Assembly: GCA_964457405.1 (NCBI GenBank)
Contig: CAYWEP010000002.1
Location: forward strand, 1 to 48,094
From: CAYWEP01 sp964457405
GTDB lineage: Bacteria; Patescibacteriota; Microgenomatia; Levybacterales; UBA12049
Reading direction: 5' to 3'
Length of the DNA: 48,094 nt
A model generated the notes under the pieces. It saw only the letters and a list, made by a program, of their open reading frames with translations, did no database searches and was not told the DNA's origin. Made by a program: the position numbers and the translations under genes. Positions 1 through 6,973 of the stretch are shown here, in pieces; positions within the stretch are counted from its first letter, which is position 1; each line of letters begins with the position of its first letter.

Positions 1-61
1 GCGCTACTTCATGCTCTGCTGACCTGCCGCCGAAGAGGATGCCTATTCGTTTCTTTCGCAT
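1..61 (-). CDS. ddl: D-alanine--D-alanine ligase, N-terminal fragment (runs off the window)
   Basis: Reading leftwards from an ATG at 61, the 20 visible codons give MRKKRIGILFGGRSAEHEVA. This is the N-terminal nucleotide-binding start typical of D-Ala-D-Ala ligases (ILFGGRSAEHEV). The enzyme joins two D-alanines with ATP for peptidoglycan precursors in the cytoplasm. Only the first 20 residues lie in the window, so catalytic residues cannot be checked. A good promoter precedes it (72-100), and the start codon lies 10 bases after the -10 element with no Shine-Dalgarno sequence. It is divergent from the hydrolase gene at 141. The family assignment rests on this one well conserved motif. Confidence 0.85.
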   Translation of the reverse strand, partial: MRKKRIGILFGGRSAEHEVA

Positions 62-71
62 CGGTCTAAGC

Positions 72-100
72 ATAATAGACCAAAGACAGTGATGAGTCAA
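72..100 (-). promoter_or_regulatory. Promoter of ddl
   Basis: On the minus strand TTGACT (95-100) and TATTAT (72-77) are separated by 17 bases, a near-consensus housekeeping promoter. The predicted transcription start lies within about 4 bases of the ddl ATG at 61, so the messenger would be almost leaderless. Confidence 0.7.
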
Positions 101-102
101 AT

Positions 103-131
103 TTGAAGAAAAACAAGCCCTATGTAATAAT
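103..131 (+). promoter_or_regulatory. Likely promoter of the RBBP9-type hydrolase gene
   Basis: TTGAAG (103-108) and TAATAA (125-130) are 16 bases apart, with TG at 123-124 giving some extended -10 character. The start codon at 141 is about 10 bases after the -10 element. The -35 boxes of this promoter and the ddl promoter are only a few bases apart, so the pair is a compact divergent promoter. Confidence 0.45.
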
Positions 132-140
132 ACCCCTGCC

Positions 141-701
141 ATGGGCAAACGAGTGTTTTTGGTACATGGTTGGGGAGGGTATCCTGAAGAAGGCTGGCGA
201 CCGTGGCTGAAAGAAGAATTAGAAAAAAGAGGTTTCAATGTTTTCAACCTCGCGATGCCCAATGCCGATAATCCAAAGCAAGCTGAGTGGGTAGCGCATA
301 TAAGACAAGAGGTTAAGACAGCAGATGAAGATACGTATTTTGTGGGTCACAGCCTTGGGGTTATTGCTATTCTGAGGTACCTTGAGACGCTTCCTCCGGA
401 ACAATCAGTCGGCGGTGTCGTAATGGTCGCCGGATTTGATAATGATTTAGGCATATCCGAATTGAGCGATTTTTTCCGAGCTCCGATTGACTGGAAAAAA
501 ATAGGAAGCCACAGCGATAGTTTTACATCTATAGAATCAGACAACGATCCCTATGAGCTTCTGCGTTACAATGAGATATTTAGAAAAAAATTACACGCAG
601 AAGCAATCATAGAGCACAATGTGTTTCATTTTTCAGCAGACGACGGTATAACAGAACTGCCGATTGTTTTGAAGAAATTGTTAGAGATCTCTGTTAAATA
701 G
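141..701 (+). CDS. RBBP9/YdeN-type serine hydrolase (alpha/beta fold)
   Basis: A 186-residue cytoplasmic protein opening with a beta strand and the oxyanion-type HGWGG segment (residues 9-13). The nucleophile elbow GHSLG places the catalytic serine at residue 71. A late FHFS segment probably supplies the histidine, and an acidic residue around SDNDPY probably completes the triad. Length and layout match the small RBBP9/YdeN serine hydrolases, whose physiological substrates are poorly known. There is no signal peptide or membrane segment. It has its own promoter and is followed, after a REP-like stretch, by maf. The substrate cannot be deduced from the sequence. Confidence 0.8.
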   Translation: MGKRVFLVHGWGGYPEEGWRPWLKEELEKRGFNVFNLAMPNADNPKQAEWVAHIRQEVKTADEDTYFVGHSLGVIAILRYLETLPPEQSVGGVVMVAGFDNDLGISELSDFFRAPIDWKKIGSHSDSFTSIESDNDPYELLRYNEIFRKKLHAEAIIEHNVFHFSADDGITELPIVLKKLLEISVK

Positions 702-706
702 TTTAT

Positions 707-767
707 CCAAAGGTGTAGCTACGAAATCACCCTTGGGGTGAAAACGAGGCTGCACCCCAGGGGTGCA
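707..767 (+). repeat. REP-like palindromes upstream of maf
   Basis: Two palindromic units lie in tandem. The first has core CACCC-TTG-GGGTG (728-740). The second is TGCACCCC-A-GGGGTGCA (751-767), preceded by ACGAGGCT. The ACGAGGCT...GCACC layout recurs, inverted, just upstream of the HUH transposase (1397-1428), and a related GCACCT/AGGTGC hairpin lies just downstream of it (2157-2173). The second unit ends only 4 bases before the maf ATG, so in RNA it would form a hairpin at the initiation site. Confidence 0.65.
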
Positions 768-771
768 AATT

Positions 772-1350
772 ATGAAGAGGAAGGTAATTTTGGCTTCGTC
801 GTCGCCGAGAAGGAGAGAGTTGCTCGAAAGTATTGGGTTAAAATTCTCTGTAAAGCCTAGTAATATTCCGGAGACAATGAACCCGCGGCTTGGGCCACGT
901 GCACAAGCAGAATATTTATCGCAGCAAAAAGCAAAGGCAGTTTCTGAGAGAGTAAAGCATGCAATTATTATCGCGGCAGACACGCTTGTTGTGCTCAATA
1001 AAGAGATAATTGGCAAACCTTCCTCAGTCGAGCAGGCGAAAAAGATGCTCAAAAAGCTAAGTGGTAAAACGCATACGGTTATTACCGGATTTACGATCAT
1101 TGATACTGCAAGCAATAAGACGACAACAAAGTCTTCGCAGACAAAAGTTTTTATAAGAAAACTTTCAAAAAAAGAAATAGATGCGTATGTAAAGAAGGAA
1201 CAAACGCTTGACAAAGCCGGAGGATATGCGATTCAGGGGATTGGCAGTTTGCTCATCGAGAAAATCGAAGGAGATTTCTCAAATGTTGTAGGATTGCCCT
1301 TAGCGACGCTTTACCAAGAACTTAAGAAATTTGGAATCTTTCTGCTATAA
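772..1350 (+). CDS. maf: Maf-type nucleoside triphosphate pyrophosphatase
   Basis: A 192-residue protein with the Maf N-terminal signature ILASSSPRRRELL, then AADT near residue 68, then a KAGGYAIQG segment. These proteins hydrolyse non-canonical or methylated nucleoside triphosphates to monophosphates and pyrophosphate in the cytoplasm, and the DKAGGYAIQG region shapes substrate choice. I chose the ATG at 772 because ILASSSPRR normally follows a 3-5 residue start. A GTG at 763 is in frame but lies inside the REP palindrome. No promoter is evident directly upstream, so it may be read from the hydrolase promoter at 103-131. Confidence 0.9.
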   Translation: MKRKVILASSSPRRRELLESIGLKFSVKPSNIPETMNPRLGPRAQAEYLSQQKAKAVSERVKHAIIIAADTLVVLNKEIIGKPSSVEQAKKMLKKLSGKTHTVITGFTIIDTASNKTTTKSSQTKVFIRKLSKKEIDAYVKKEQTLDKAGGYAIQGIGSLLIEKIEGDFSNVVGLPLATLYQELKKFGIFLL

Positions 1351-1360
1351 TCGTTGCGTA

Positions 1361-1428
1361 TGATTGTCACCTGTGATTGTCACCTGAAAGTGATTGTCAC
1401 CTGAAAGGTGCAATAGCCTCGTCGCCTC
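1361..1428 (+). repeat. Triple direct repeat and REP-like hairpin upstream of the HUH transposase
   Basis: The 13-mer TGATTGTCACCTG occurs three times (1361-1373, 1374-1386, 1391-1403). The last copy runs into the hairpin CACCT-GAA-AGGTG (1398-1410) followed by CAATAGCCTCGTCGCC. Read on the minus strand this is GGCGACGAGGCTATTGCACC..., matching the REP-like units at 743-767 and 2145-2173. The arrangement puts inverted copies of the same palindrome on both sides of the transposase gene. Confidence 0.7.
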
Positions 1429-1457
1429 TTGAATTTCATTTTCAGAATTGATATATT
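1429..1457 (+). promoter_or_regulatory. Promoter of the HUH transposase gene
   Basis: TTGAAT (1429-1434) and TATATT (1452-1457) are 17 bases apart. The ATG at 1470 follows after 12 bases, leaving a leader of only a few nucleotides. Confidence 0.5.
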
Positions 1458-1469
1458 CAAATATAAAGT

Positions 1470-2147
1470 ATGCCGGATATTAGGGTACCATTGGTAAACG
1501 GTGAATATTACCATATTTTTAATCGAGGAGTAGCGCATCAACCAATATTTCTTCGGCAAAGAGATTATGAACAGAGCATGCTTGCTTTGGCTTACTACCG
1601 GTTCAAAGACCCTCCCATTCGTTTATCCCGCTTGAAAGAATTAGGGAGAGAACGACAGCAAGAAATTCTTACTCAACTTACGACACGCAATGAAACGCTT
1701 ATTCGAATTATCAGCTTTGTTTTTATGCCAAATCATTTTCACTTCCTGTTACAACAAGCTACAGAAAATGGTATCTCAAAGTTCGTAAGCCAGTTCAGCA
1801 ATAGCTGCACAAAATATTTTAATATGAAATATCAAAGAATCGGACCATTATTGCAAGGGGTATTTAAGGCTGTACGGATTGAAACGGATGAACAGCTGCT
1901 CCACGTGTCCCGATATATTCATTTAAATCCACTAGTTTCATTTGTTGTAAAAGATGACGATTTTCTTTCCTATCCCTGGTCGTCTCTTGAGGAGTATCTG
2001 CGGGGAAAATCAAATCTGGTCTTTCTCGATCCAGTATTGTCTCACTTTTCCTCCCCAGAAGATTATAAAACGTTTGTTTTAGATCAAGCAGATTACGGAA
2101 AGAAATTGGAACAAATAAAGCATTTGTTACTTGAGCAATTCAAGTAG
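1470..2147 (+). CDS. REP-associated tyrosine transposase (RAYT, Y1/HUH family)
   Basis: A 225-residue single-domain Y1 transposase. It has the family opening YHIFNRGV (residues 14-21), the metal-binding HUH motif in MPNHFHFLL (His89, His91) and a probable nucleophile Tyr116 in TKYFN, followed by GPLLQGVFKAV. RAYTs nick and rejoin single-stranded DNA and are associated with dispersed REP palindromes. Here matching palindromes lie on both sides (1397-1412 and 2157-2173), plus related units before maf, so this copy sits in its own substrate-like context. All catalytic residues I can identify are intact and there is no frameshift. It has its own promoter and no accessory transposase gene. Confidence 0.88.
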   Translation: MPDIRVPLVNGEYYHIFNRGVAHQPIFLRQRDYEQSMLALAYYRFKDPPIRLSRLKELGRERQQEILTQLTTRNETLIRIISFVFMPNHFHFLLQQATENGISKFVSQFSNSCTKYFNMKYQRIGPLLQGVFKAVRIETDEQLLHVSRYIHLNPLVSFVVKDDDFLSYPWSSLEEYLRGKSNLVFLDPVLSHFSSPEDYKTFVLDQADYGKKLEQIKHLLLEQFK

Positions 2148-2156
2148 CGATCCTGT

Positions 2157-2173
2157 TGCACCTTTCAGGTGCA
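2157..2173 (+). repeat. REP-like palindrome downstream of the HUH transposase
   Basis: A perfect 7-bp stem, TGCACCT-TTC-AGGTGCA, starts 10 bases after the transposase stop. Preceded by GTAGCGATCCTGT, it is the inverted counterpart of the hairpin at 1397-1412. It could also act as a transcript-end hairpin, although no T-tract follows. Confidence 0.7.
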
Positions 2174-2203
2174 CATACATACACAGAGTTTGTGATCTTT
2201 TCT

Positions 2204-2291
2204 TGGTAGCCGAGGAGGGGGTCGAACCCACATGATCTTTTGGATCACACGCTCTTGAGGCGTGCGCGTCTGCCAGTTCCGCCACTCGGCC
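2204..2291 (-). tRNA. tRNA-Leu (anticodon CAA), CCA encoded
   Basis: Read on the minus strand, the acceptor 5' strand is GGCCGAG and the 3' strand CTCGGCT, followed by A and an encoded CCA. The first pair would be G-U. A D-arm GCGGAACTGGCAGACGC follows, then the anticodon stem-loop CACGC-CTCAAGA-GCGTG giving anticodon CAA. A long variable arm (TGATCCAAAAGATCA) and a T-arm with GGTTCGACCCC complete it. The long variable arm and CAA anticodon identify tRNA-Leu reading UUG. It lies between the transposase and the NIF3-like gene on the opposite strand. I determined the ends by hand folding. Confidence 0.92.
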
Positions 2292-2309
2292 TTTTTGTGC
2301 CCATACATC

Positions 2310-2339
2310 TTGAAATACAGGCACTGCATAGTATATACT
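2310..2339 (+). promoter_or_regulatory. Promoter of the NIF3-like/efp operon
   Basis: TTGAAA (2310-2315) and TATACT (2334-2339) are 18 bases apart. The ATG at 2347 comes 7 bases after the -10 element, so transcription should begin at or next to the start codon. The -10 lies in the palindrome AGTATATACT, which could also serve the divergent tRNA gene. Confidence 0.6.
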
Positions 2340-2346
2340 ACAAGGC

Positions 2347-3300
2347 ATGACGATTCAACAAATTTACGATTTGGCAGTTGATTGGGGGATGAAAGCAGAT
2401 CCTCGCGGCGTAGACGTTGTCAAAAAAAACTTAGCCAAGGCCAAAAAAGAGTACGTAGAAATGCCTGCGAAGAAAAAAAAGTACTTTGACCTAGAGAGTC
2501 TAATAAATCCTTATTCTGATTCTCGCATTCTCTATGGCGACCCGAAAAAGCAAGTAAAAAAGCTTCTGGCTGGGATAGACGCTGAAGCGGCAGAAGTACT
2601 GATGGTAGATAGATTAAATGAAAAAGGTGAAAAAATAGATCTTCTTATCTCACATCATCCGGATGGACATGCGCTTGCAAGCCTCTATGAAGTAATGGAT
2701 ATTCAGATTGATATGTTCGCTGACGCCGGAGTTCCGATAAACGTCGCCCACGCGCTTTTTGAGGAAAGAAAAGGAGAAGTACAGCGTCGGTTTAATCCTC
2801 TTAACCATGCGCGGACTGTTGATGCTGCGCGATTGATGAAGATTCCGCTTATGGCGCTTCATACAATCTGGGACAATATGGGCAATGACTTTATGCAAAA
2901 ACACCTTGCCAAACGGGAATTTGAAACAGCAGGGGATGTTTTGGAGTACGTGCAGGAAGTGCCGGAATTTGTTGAAGCGATGAAAGGGAAATCAGGACCG
3001 AGTCTTGTCTCAGGAAGCACGAACAGAAGAGCGGGAAAGGTCGTCGTCGGTTTCACAGGCGGTACAAATCCATCCGTTAAGTTGTATGAGCAGCTCGCCA
3101 AAGCTGGTGTCGGGACGCTGGTTGAAATGCACGTCGGCGAAGATGCGGTAAAGAAGCTTCGCGAGCTCCATATCAATGTCATTGATGCCGGGCACATGGC
3201 CGCCGACTCAATTGGCGCAAATCTTTTTCTCGACGAGCTTGAAAAACGGAGAGTAGAAAGCGTTGCTTGCTCAGGTTTAGTGAGGATTAAAAGGAAATGA
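2347..3300 (+). CDS. NIF3-like dinuclear metal-centre protein
   Basis: A 317-residue protein of the NIF3/YqfO/YbgI family. Metal-ligand-type motifs are in the expected order: ISHHPDGH (about residues 98-105), TIWDNMGND (about 174-182), and GHMAADSIGAN near the C-terminus. The family binds two metal ions in a toroidal hexamer. Its biochemical role is unsettled, and the GTP cyclohydrolase label often used is not proven. It is longer than the 250-residue E. coli YbgI because of inserts rather than a PII-like domain that I can recognise. It opens a tight run (efp overlaps its stop by 4 bases, then MFS, Lgt-like, RluA-type), and its first codon appears leaderless. Confidence 0.82.
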   Translation: MTIQQIYDLAVDWGMKADPRGVDVVKKNLAKAKKEYVEMPAKKKKYFDLESLINPYSDSRILYGDPKKQVKKLLAGIDAEAAEVLMVDRLNEKGEKIDLLISHHPDGHALASLYEVMDIQIDMFADAGVPINVAHALFEERKGEVQRRFNPLNHARTVDAARLMKIPLMALHTIWDNMGNDFMQKHLAKREFETAGDVLEYVQEVPEFVEAMKGKSGPSLVSGSTNRRAGKVVVGFTGGTNPSVKLYEQLAKAGVGTLVEMHVGEDAVKKLRELHINVIDAGHMAADSIGANLFLDELEKRRVESVACSGLVRIKRK

Positions 3301-3851
3301 TTTCAGTAACAGATCTTCGCGCCGGTACTACCTTTGAAGAAAACGGACAGCTATTCCAAGTCCTCTCCTACGAGCATATCAAAATGGGTCGGGGGAGCGC
3401 CAATATCAAAGTAAAAGTCAAAAACCTCAAAAATGGCGCAACACATGAAAAGAGTTTTATCAATGGCGCCAAGGTGAACAACGTACAGGTTCTCAAAAAA
3501 AATTTGCAGTATTTATACAAAGATCAAGACAACTGCTATTTTATGTATCCTGATACATATGAACAAGTTTCAATTCCTCTGAGCGTTGTGTCTGACCACT
3601 TGTTCCTTAAAGAAGGCGAGGGTTTTCCGGTCAGTTTTCTCAATGACGAGCCGTTATCTGTGATGCTGCCGCCAAAAATGGTGTACAAGGTTATGGAGAC
3701 CGGGCCCGCGATAAAAGGCAATTCGGCAACCAATGTTTTCAAAGACGCTATTTTGGAAAATGACATAAAAACAAAAGTGCCTCTTTTTATCAATACGGGT
3801 GATTCGGTCCGCATTGATACTCGCACCGGCGCCTACAGCGAAAAAGCCTAA
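3297..3851 (+). CDS. efp: Translation elongation factor P
   Basis: A 184-residue three-domain EF-P. The KOW-like domain I opens ISVTDLRAGTTFEENGQLFQV and carries the tip loop KMGRGSA. EF-P binds between the P and E sites of the ribosome and relieves stalling at polyproline. The loop residue that is lysine in E. coli (Lys34) is arginine here (Arg32), and the usual preceding proline is methionine. The middle and C-terminal OB domains are intact, with the conserved end GDSVRIDTRTGAYSEKA. Arg-type EF-Ps are modified by EarP rhamnosyltransferase in some bacteria, but no earP is visible here. It is translationally coupled to the NIF3-like gene through an ATGA overlap. Confidence 0.95.
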   Translation: MISVTDLRAGTTFEENGQLFQVLSYEHIKMGRGSANIKVKVKNLKNGATHEKSFINGAKVNNVQVLKKNLQYLYKDQDNCYFMYPDTYEQVSIPLSVVSDHLFLKEGEGFPVSFLNDEPLSVMLPPKMVYKVMETGPAIKGNSATNVFKDAILENDIKTKVPLFINTGDSVRIDTRTGAYSEKA

Positions 3852-3853
3852 TA

Positions 3854-5119
3854 ATGAATAACAACTTTTTTGGTGCTTTCTCTCAAAGACCATTCCTTTT
3901 CCTTTGGCTAAGCGAAATCTTCACACAGGTCGCAGTATATATTTTCAATTTTTATTTATTACTTTCCGTTTTTACTATTACCAAATCCAGTACCGCTGTT
4001 GCCGGTGTCGTTTTATCCTTTACTATTCCTCAAATCCTCTTCGGCATTATGGCGGGGATATACGTCGATTACAAAGATAAGAAGTCTATACTTTTGGCAA
4101 CCAATATTATTCGGGCGGTGCTGCTTATCCTTCTCGTTTTCTTTCACGACAATCTTGTTATGATTTATCTCACGACATTTCTTTTTGCCATCGTCACGCA
4201 GTTTTTTATTCCTGCTGAGACACCCATGATACCCCTAACAGTTCCGGGGAAAATGCTTCTCTCGGCAAACGCGCTATTCAGCATGGGTATTTATGGTTCT
4301 ATTTTGCTCGCATATGTTCTCTCCGGTCCGTTGATCCTGTTTTTCGGGAATACGCAAGTAATTATTATTATTGCACTCTTGCTTTTGATAGGATCGCTTT
4401 TTATATCATTTATCAAATCGCATCACATGCAGCCTGAGGCAGCGCCCGAAGGAAATGTTTTGTTGAAAGCCGGACACGAATTAAGAAAGATATTTTCTTT
4501 TTTTTCTTATTCCAAAACAGTCCACCATGCGATGTTTCTCCTCGCGCTTTCTCAGGCGCTTATTCTTATTGTTGCGGTTATCGCTCCGAGCTACGCACGG
4601 GAGGTGCTTGATATCAGGATAGAGGATTTTCCCGTACTGTTTATTGCTCCCGCCGCGCTTGGCGTAGTTGTTGGTGCAGCGCTTTTAGTGCGTTTATTTC
4701 ATAATTATGATAAAGACAAGATTGTCACGTTCGGACTGTTGCTGTCGGGCATTGCGATGCTTGCTCTTCCGTACGGATCAAAGATTGCATCAAGAGAAAT
4801 CGTTCAGGTCATCAATCAATCGTTGCCCGGCTTTCTCAATATCACCAGCATTCATCTTATTATGTTGACAGCGTTTATCTTGGGCTTGGCAAATGCAATT
4901 GTTTTTGTTCCGTCAAATACGACGCTTCAGGAGCATACGAGTGACGAAGAACGTGGGAAGATATACGGGACACTCAATACGATAATCGGCGTACTATCGT
5001 TGCTACCAGTTATTTTGGTCGGAGGGTTGTCTGATCTTATCGGCGTAACTTCGGTGATTGTCGGGATTGGCATAGGGTTGCTGCTTATAGGCACTGCAAA
5101 AATTGTCATACGTTTTTAA
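3854..5119 (+). CDS. Major facilitator superfamily transporter (MFS_3/EntS-like)
   Basis: A 421-residue polytopic inner-membrane protein with about 12 hydrophobic segments. It opens RPFLFLWLSEIFTQVAVYIFN and has the loop 2-3 motif YVDYKDKKS (residues about 77-85), a degenerate form of the MFS GxLxDRxGRR loop. A second-half SDEERGKIYG segment fits the MFS_3 group of drug or siderophore exporters. The substrate cannot be read from the sequence. The start lies 2 bases after the efp stop and the gene is followed closely by the Lgt-like gene, so it belongs to the same transcription unit. Confidence 0.75.
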   Translation: MNNNFFGAFSQRPFLFLWLSEIFTQVAVYIFNFYLLLSVFTITKSSTAVAGVVLSFTIPQILFGIMAGIYVDYKDKKSILLATNIIRAVLLILLVFFHDNLVMIYLTTFLFAIVTQFFIPAETPMIPLTVPGKMLLSANALFSMGIYGSILLAYVLSGPLILFFGNTQVIIIIALLLLIGSLFISFIKSHHMQPEAAPEGNVLLKAGHELRKIFSFFSYSKTVHHAMFLLALSQALILIVAVIAPSYAREVLDIRIEDFPVLFIAPAALGVVVGAALLVRLFHNYDKDKIVTFGLLLSGIAMLALPYGSKIASREIVQVINQSLPGFLNITSIHLIMLTAFILGLANAIVFVPSNTTLQEHTSDEERGKIYGTLNTIIGVLSLLPVILVGGLSDLIGVTSVIVGIGIGLLLIGTAKIVIRF

Positions 5120-5124
5120 AAGAT

Positions 5125-5820
5125 ATGGAATTTTTCCTTTTATTTCTTGTTATCGGGTTTGTTATTTTCTTATTTTGTTTATACGTTATCGGAAGGGACG
5201 ATATTGTATTTATTCGGAAGAATGTATCCCTGGAGCATCTTTTTAATATTGTCTTCCTTTGTGTTCTCAGTGGATTGATAGGAGCACGATTGATCTATGC
5301 CTTCTTTTCCTTTAACAAGGCGTTTCTCAGCCCGTTTGTCTTTCTTCTTTTTCCGTATTTCCCTGGACTTTCGCTTATCGGCGGAGTGAGTGGAGCAGCT
5401 CTTTTTATTTTCTTTTTCACAAGACGAAAGAAGATTCCAACCGGTCGGGTATTTGATTACCTTGCGCTTGCGCTTTTAGCTGCTTTGCCGTTTGGGTATA
5501 TCGGAATGCTTTTTCTAGAGGAGAATCTTGATCTTTTTGAGAATATTTATTTACCGTTTATCTATATGTTGTTGTTCTTGTTCTTTCTCAAGTTTCTGTA
5601 TCCTCGGGTTTTACGGAGTGAAATAAAAAGTGGAACGCTCGGAATGTTTTTTTTGCTGACATTTTCCTTCATTTCCCTTGTGATAGGAATAAAAAGTAGA
5701 AAAAATGATGTATTATTTTTACTCAGCGTTGAAGATATTCTTGCTTTTTTCCTCTTCGTTGCATCAATTGTTATTTTGATAAGACAGGAAATGATCAGTA
5801 TTCCTGGAAAAAAATTATGA
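5125..5820 (+). CDS. Lgt-like membrane protein lacking the catalytic signature
   Basis: A 231-residue protein of about 7 membrane segments. Its landmarks follow the order of prolipoprotein diacylglyceryl transferase (Lgt). GLIGARLIYAFF (50-61) resembles the Lgt GxxxGaRlgYvlF segment. GLSLIGGVSG (81-90) stands where Lgt has GMSFHGGL, and PFGYIGMLFLEE (122-133) stands where Lgt has the GRIGNFINGE signature. The essential histidine and arginine of those two motifs are therefore absent. I see it as an Lgt relative that has lost transferase chemistry or changed function. A false resemblance between hydrophobic proteins is possible. It overlaps the RluA-type gene by 4 bases. Confidence 0.5.
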   Translation: MEFFLLFLVIGFVIFLFCLYVIGRDDIVFIRKNVSLEHLFNIVFLCVLSGLIGARLIYAFFSFNKAFLSPFVFLLFPYFPGLSLIGGVSGAALFIFFFTRRKKIPTGRVFDYLALALLAALPFGYIGMLFLEENLDLFENIYLPFIYMLLFLFFLKFLYPRVLRSEIKSGTLGMFFLLTFSFISLVIGIKSRKNDVLFLLSVEDILAFFLFVASIVILIRQEMISIPGKKL

Positions 5821-6686
5821 AGCCGACAATTCTTTTTGAAGATAACGATCTTCTTGTCGTTACAAAGCCCGCAGATATTACAGTCAATCGCTCGGACACA
5901 ACAAAAGGGGAGGAGACCGTGCAGGATTGGAGTGAGAAATATCTTCAAATCCAAGAGAAGAAGTGGGAAGTGAGAGGTGGGAAGCTAGAAGATGATGTGA
6001 GAAGTGAGAATAACAATGTTCACATTTCCCACATCAGTAATCCACATTCTCACATCCAGCTTCCCACATCGGATAAGTATTTAGAATTTCTGAATAGAGC
6101 TGGTGTAGTTCACCGGCTTGACAAAGAGACGTCAGGGGTTTTGCTTATTGCAAAAAATCCAGCTGCTTTTTCCCATTTGCAAGCGCAGTTTAAAGAGCGG
6201 ACAGTCAAAAAAAGGTATGTTGCCTTGGCACACGGAACCATAACACCGCCTGATGGAGAAGTACGCATCCCTGTCGGGAGGCTTCCATGGAACAGAAAAC
6301 AGTTCGGGATTGTGGCAGGAGGCAGGGAAGCGGTGACGAAATATAAAGTAATTTCTAATTACAAATTTCCCCTCGGCCTGAGCTCGGGGCGAAGGCTAAT
6401 TTCTAATAAAAAAGAAACACTGTCACTAGTCGAGTTATATCCTGAGACAGGGAGAACGCATCAAATCAGAGTGCATCTCAAATACATCGGCCATCCTATT
6501 TTCGCAGATTTTCTCTACGCAGGGAGAAAAACAGCAAGAAATGATAGGAAATTATTGTCTCGAGTTTTCCTGCACGCAGCGAAAATATCGTTTCTGCACC
6601 CGACAACGGCTGCTGAACTTGAGTTTGAAAGCCCGTTGCCAGAAGAGCTGCAGACCTTTCTGAATTCACTAGAGAAAGTTGATTAG
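5817..6686 (+). CDS. RluA-family 23S rRNA/tRNA pseudouridine synthase with two repeat-derived insertions
   Basis: A 289-residue RluA/RluD-type pseudouridine synthase without an S4 domain. The catalytic motif HRLDKETSG sits at about residues 100-108, and GRTHQIRVH (about 217-225) is the second hallmark. Between the opening strand ILFEDNDLLVVTKPA and HRLDK there is an extra segment (about residues 42-85) encoded by a large palindrome. A second insert (about 182-197) is bounded by two copies of TAATTTCTAAT. Both keep the frame and fall where family members have loops. The target uridine cannot be predicted. It is translationally coupled to the Lgt-like gene and ends the operon begun at 2347. Confidence 0.88.
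   Translation: MKPTILFEDNDLLVVTKPADITVNRSDTTKGEETVQDWSEKYLQIQEKKWEVRGGKLEDDVRSENNNVHISHISNPHSHIQLPTSDKYLEFLNRAGVVHRLDKETSGVLLIAKNPAAFSHLQAQFKERTVKKRYVALAHGTITPPDGEVRIPVGRLPWNRKQFGIVAGGREAVTKYKVISNYKFPLGLSSGRRLISNKKETLSLVELYPETGRTHQIRVHLKYIGHPIFADFLYAGRKTARNDRKLLSRVFLHAAKISFLHPTTAAELEFESPLPEELQTFLNSLEKVD
5977..6067 (+). repeat. 91-bp nested palindrome inside the RluA-type gene
   Basis: Outer arms GTGGGAAGCT (5977-5986) and AGCTTCCCAC (6058-6067) enclose inner arms GATGTGAGAA (5994-6003) and TTCTCACATC (6047-6056), all perfect complements. The encoded residues have no counterpart in the family, and the reading frame is preserved across the element. Confidence 0.8.
6349..6408 (+). repeat. Second repeat-derived insert in the RluA-type gene
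   Basis: TAATTTCTAATTA (6349-6361) and TAATTTCTAATA (6397-6408) flank a GC-rich core containing CCTGAGCTCGGGGCGAAGG. The core resembles the pyrC insert (CCTGAGCTCAAGGTCGAAGG near 26541), so the two inserts probably belong to one family. Confidence 0.6.
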
Positions 6687-6767
6687 AGAGAAAATTTATT
6701 ATAAAATATAAGCACCTAATAGTTTAGAAATTAGATATTAGGAATTAGAAATTGGAGCGTAGCGATT
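6687..6767. repeat. AT-rich spacer with ATTAGAAATT-type repeats
   Basis: The spacer is built from short repeats of TTAGAAATTAG, TTAGGAATTAG and AAATTGG. Similar words occur in the RluA-type gene insert at 6349-6408. No clear promoter lies near the small gene at 6768, but GGAG at 6754-6757 could serve as its Shine-Dalgarno sequence. Confidence 0.5.
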
Positions 6768-6911
6768 ATGGCTGGTTTTGGTGGATTTTATAAAGGCGAG
6801 AAGAAAAAACCCAAAAAAGGAAAAGACATGAAGCAGGGAAGCAGCGTTTTTGGTACGAGTGCTCCTGTTTTTCGTCCACCCGAGGTAATCTCAAAAAAAA
6901 AGAACTATTGA
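6768..6911 (+). CDS. Small glycine- and lysine-rich protein of unknown function
   Basis: A 47-residue ORF starting MAGFGGFYKGEKKKPKKGKD and ending in ISKKKNY. It is strongly basic with a Gly/Phe-rich head and has no membrane segment or recognised domain. GGAG lies 10 bases before the ATG. I call it a gene because its composition is coherent, it fills the space between two annotated genes, and similar short basic proteins are often annotated in this group of bacteria. Nucleic-acid or ribosome binding would suit the charge but is only a guess. Confidence 0.5.
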   Translation: MAGFGGFYKGEKKKPKKGKDMKQGSSVFGTSAPVFRPPEVISKKKNY

Positions 6912-6973
6912 CTCCGCAATACCCTCCGCAATACCCACTTGACAATTTGGTTTCCTTGGTTCTTAATAGAGTT

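Noticed and set aside
681..1214. 177-residue open frame antisense to maf
   Set aside because: Lies entirely opposite a clear Maf gene; no motifs and no promoter or start signal of its own.
1361..1412. Short repeats as a CRISPR array
   Set aside because: Units are 13 bases with almost no spacers, and no cas genes are in the window.
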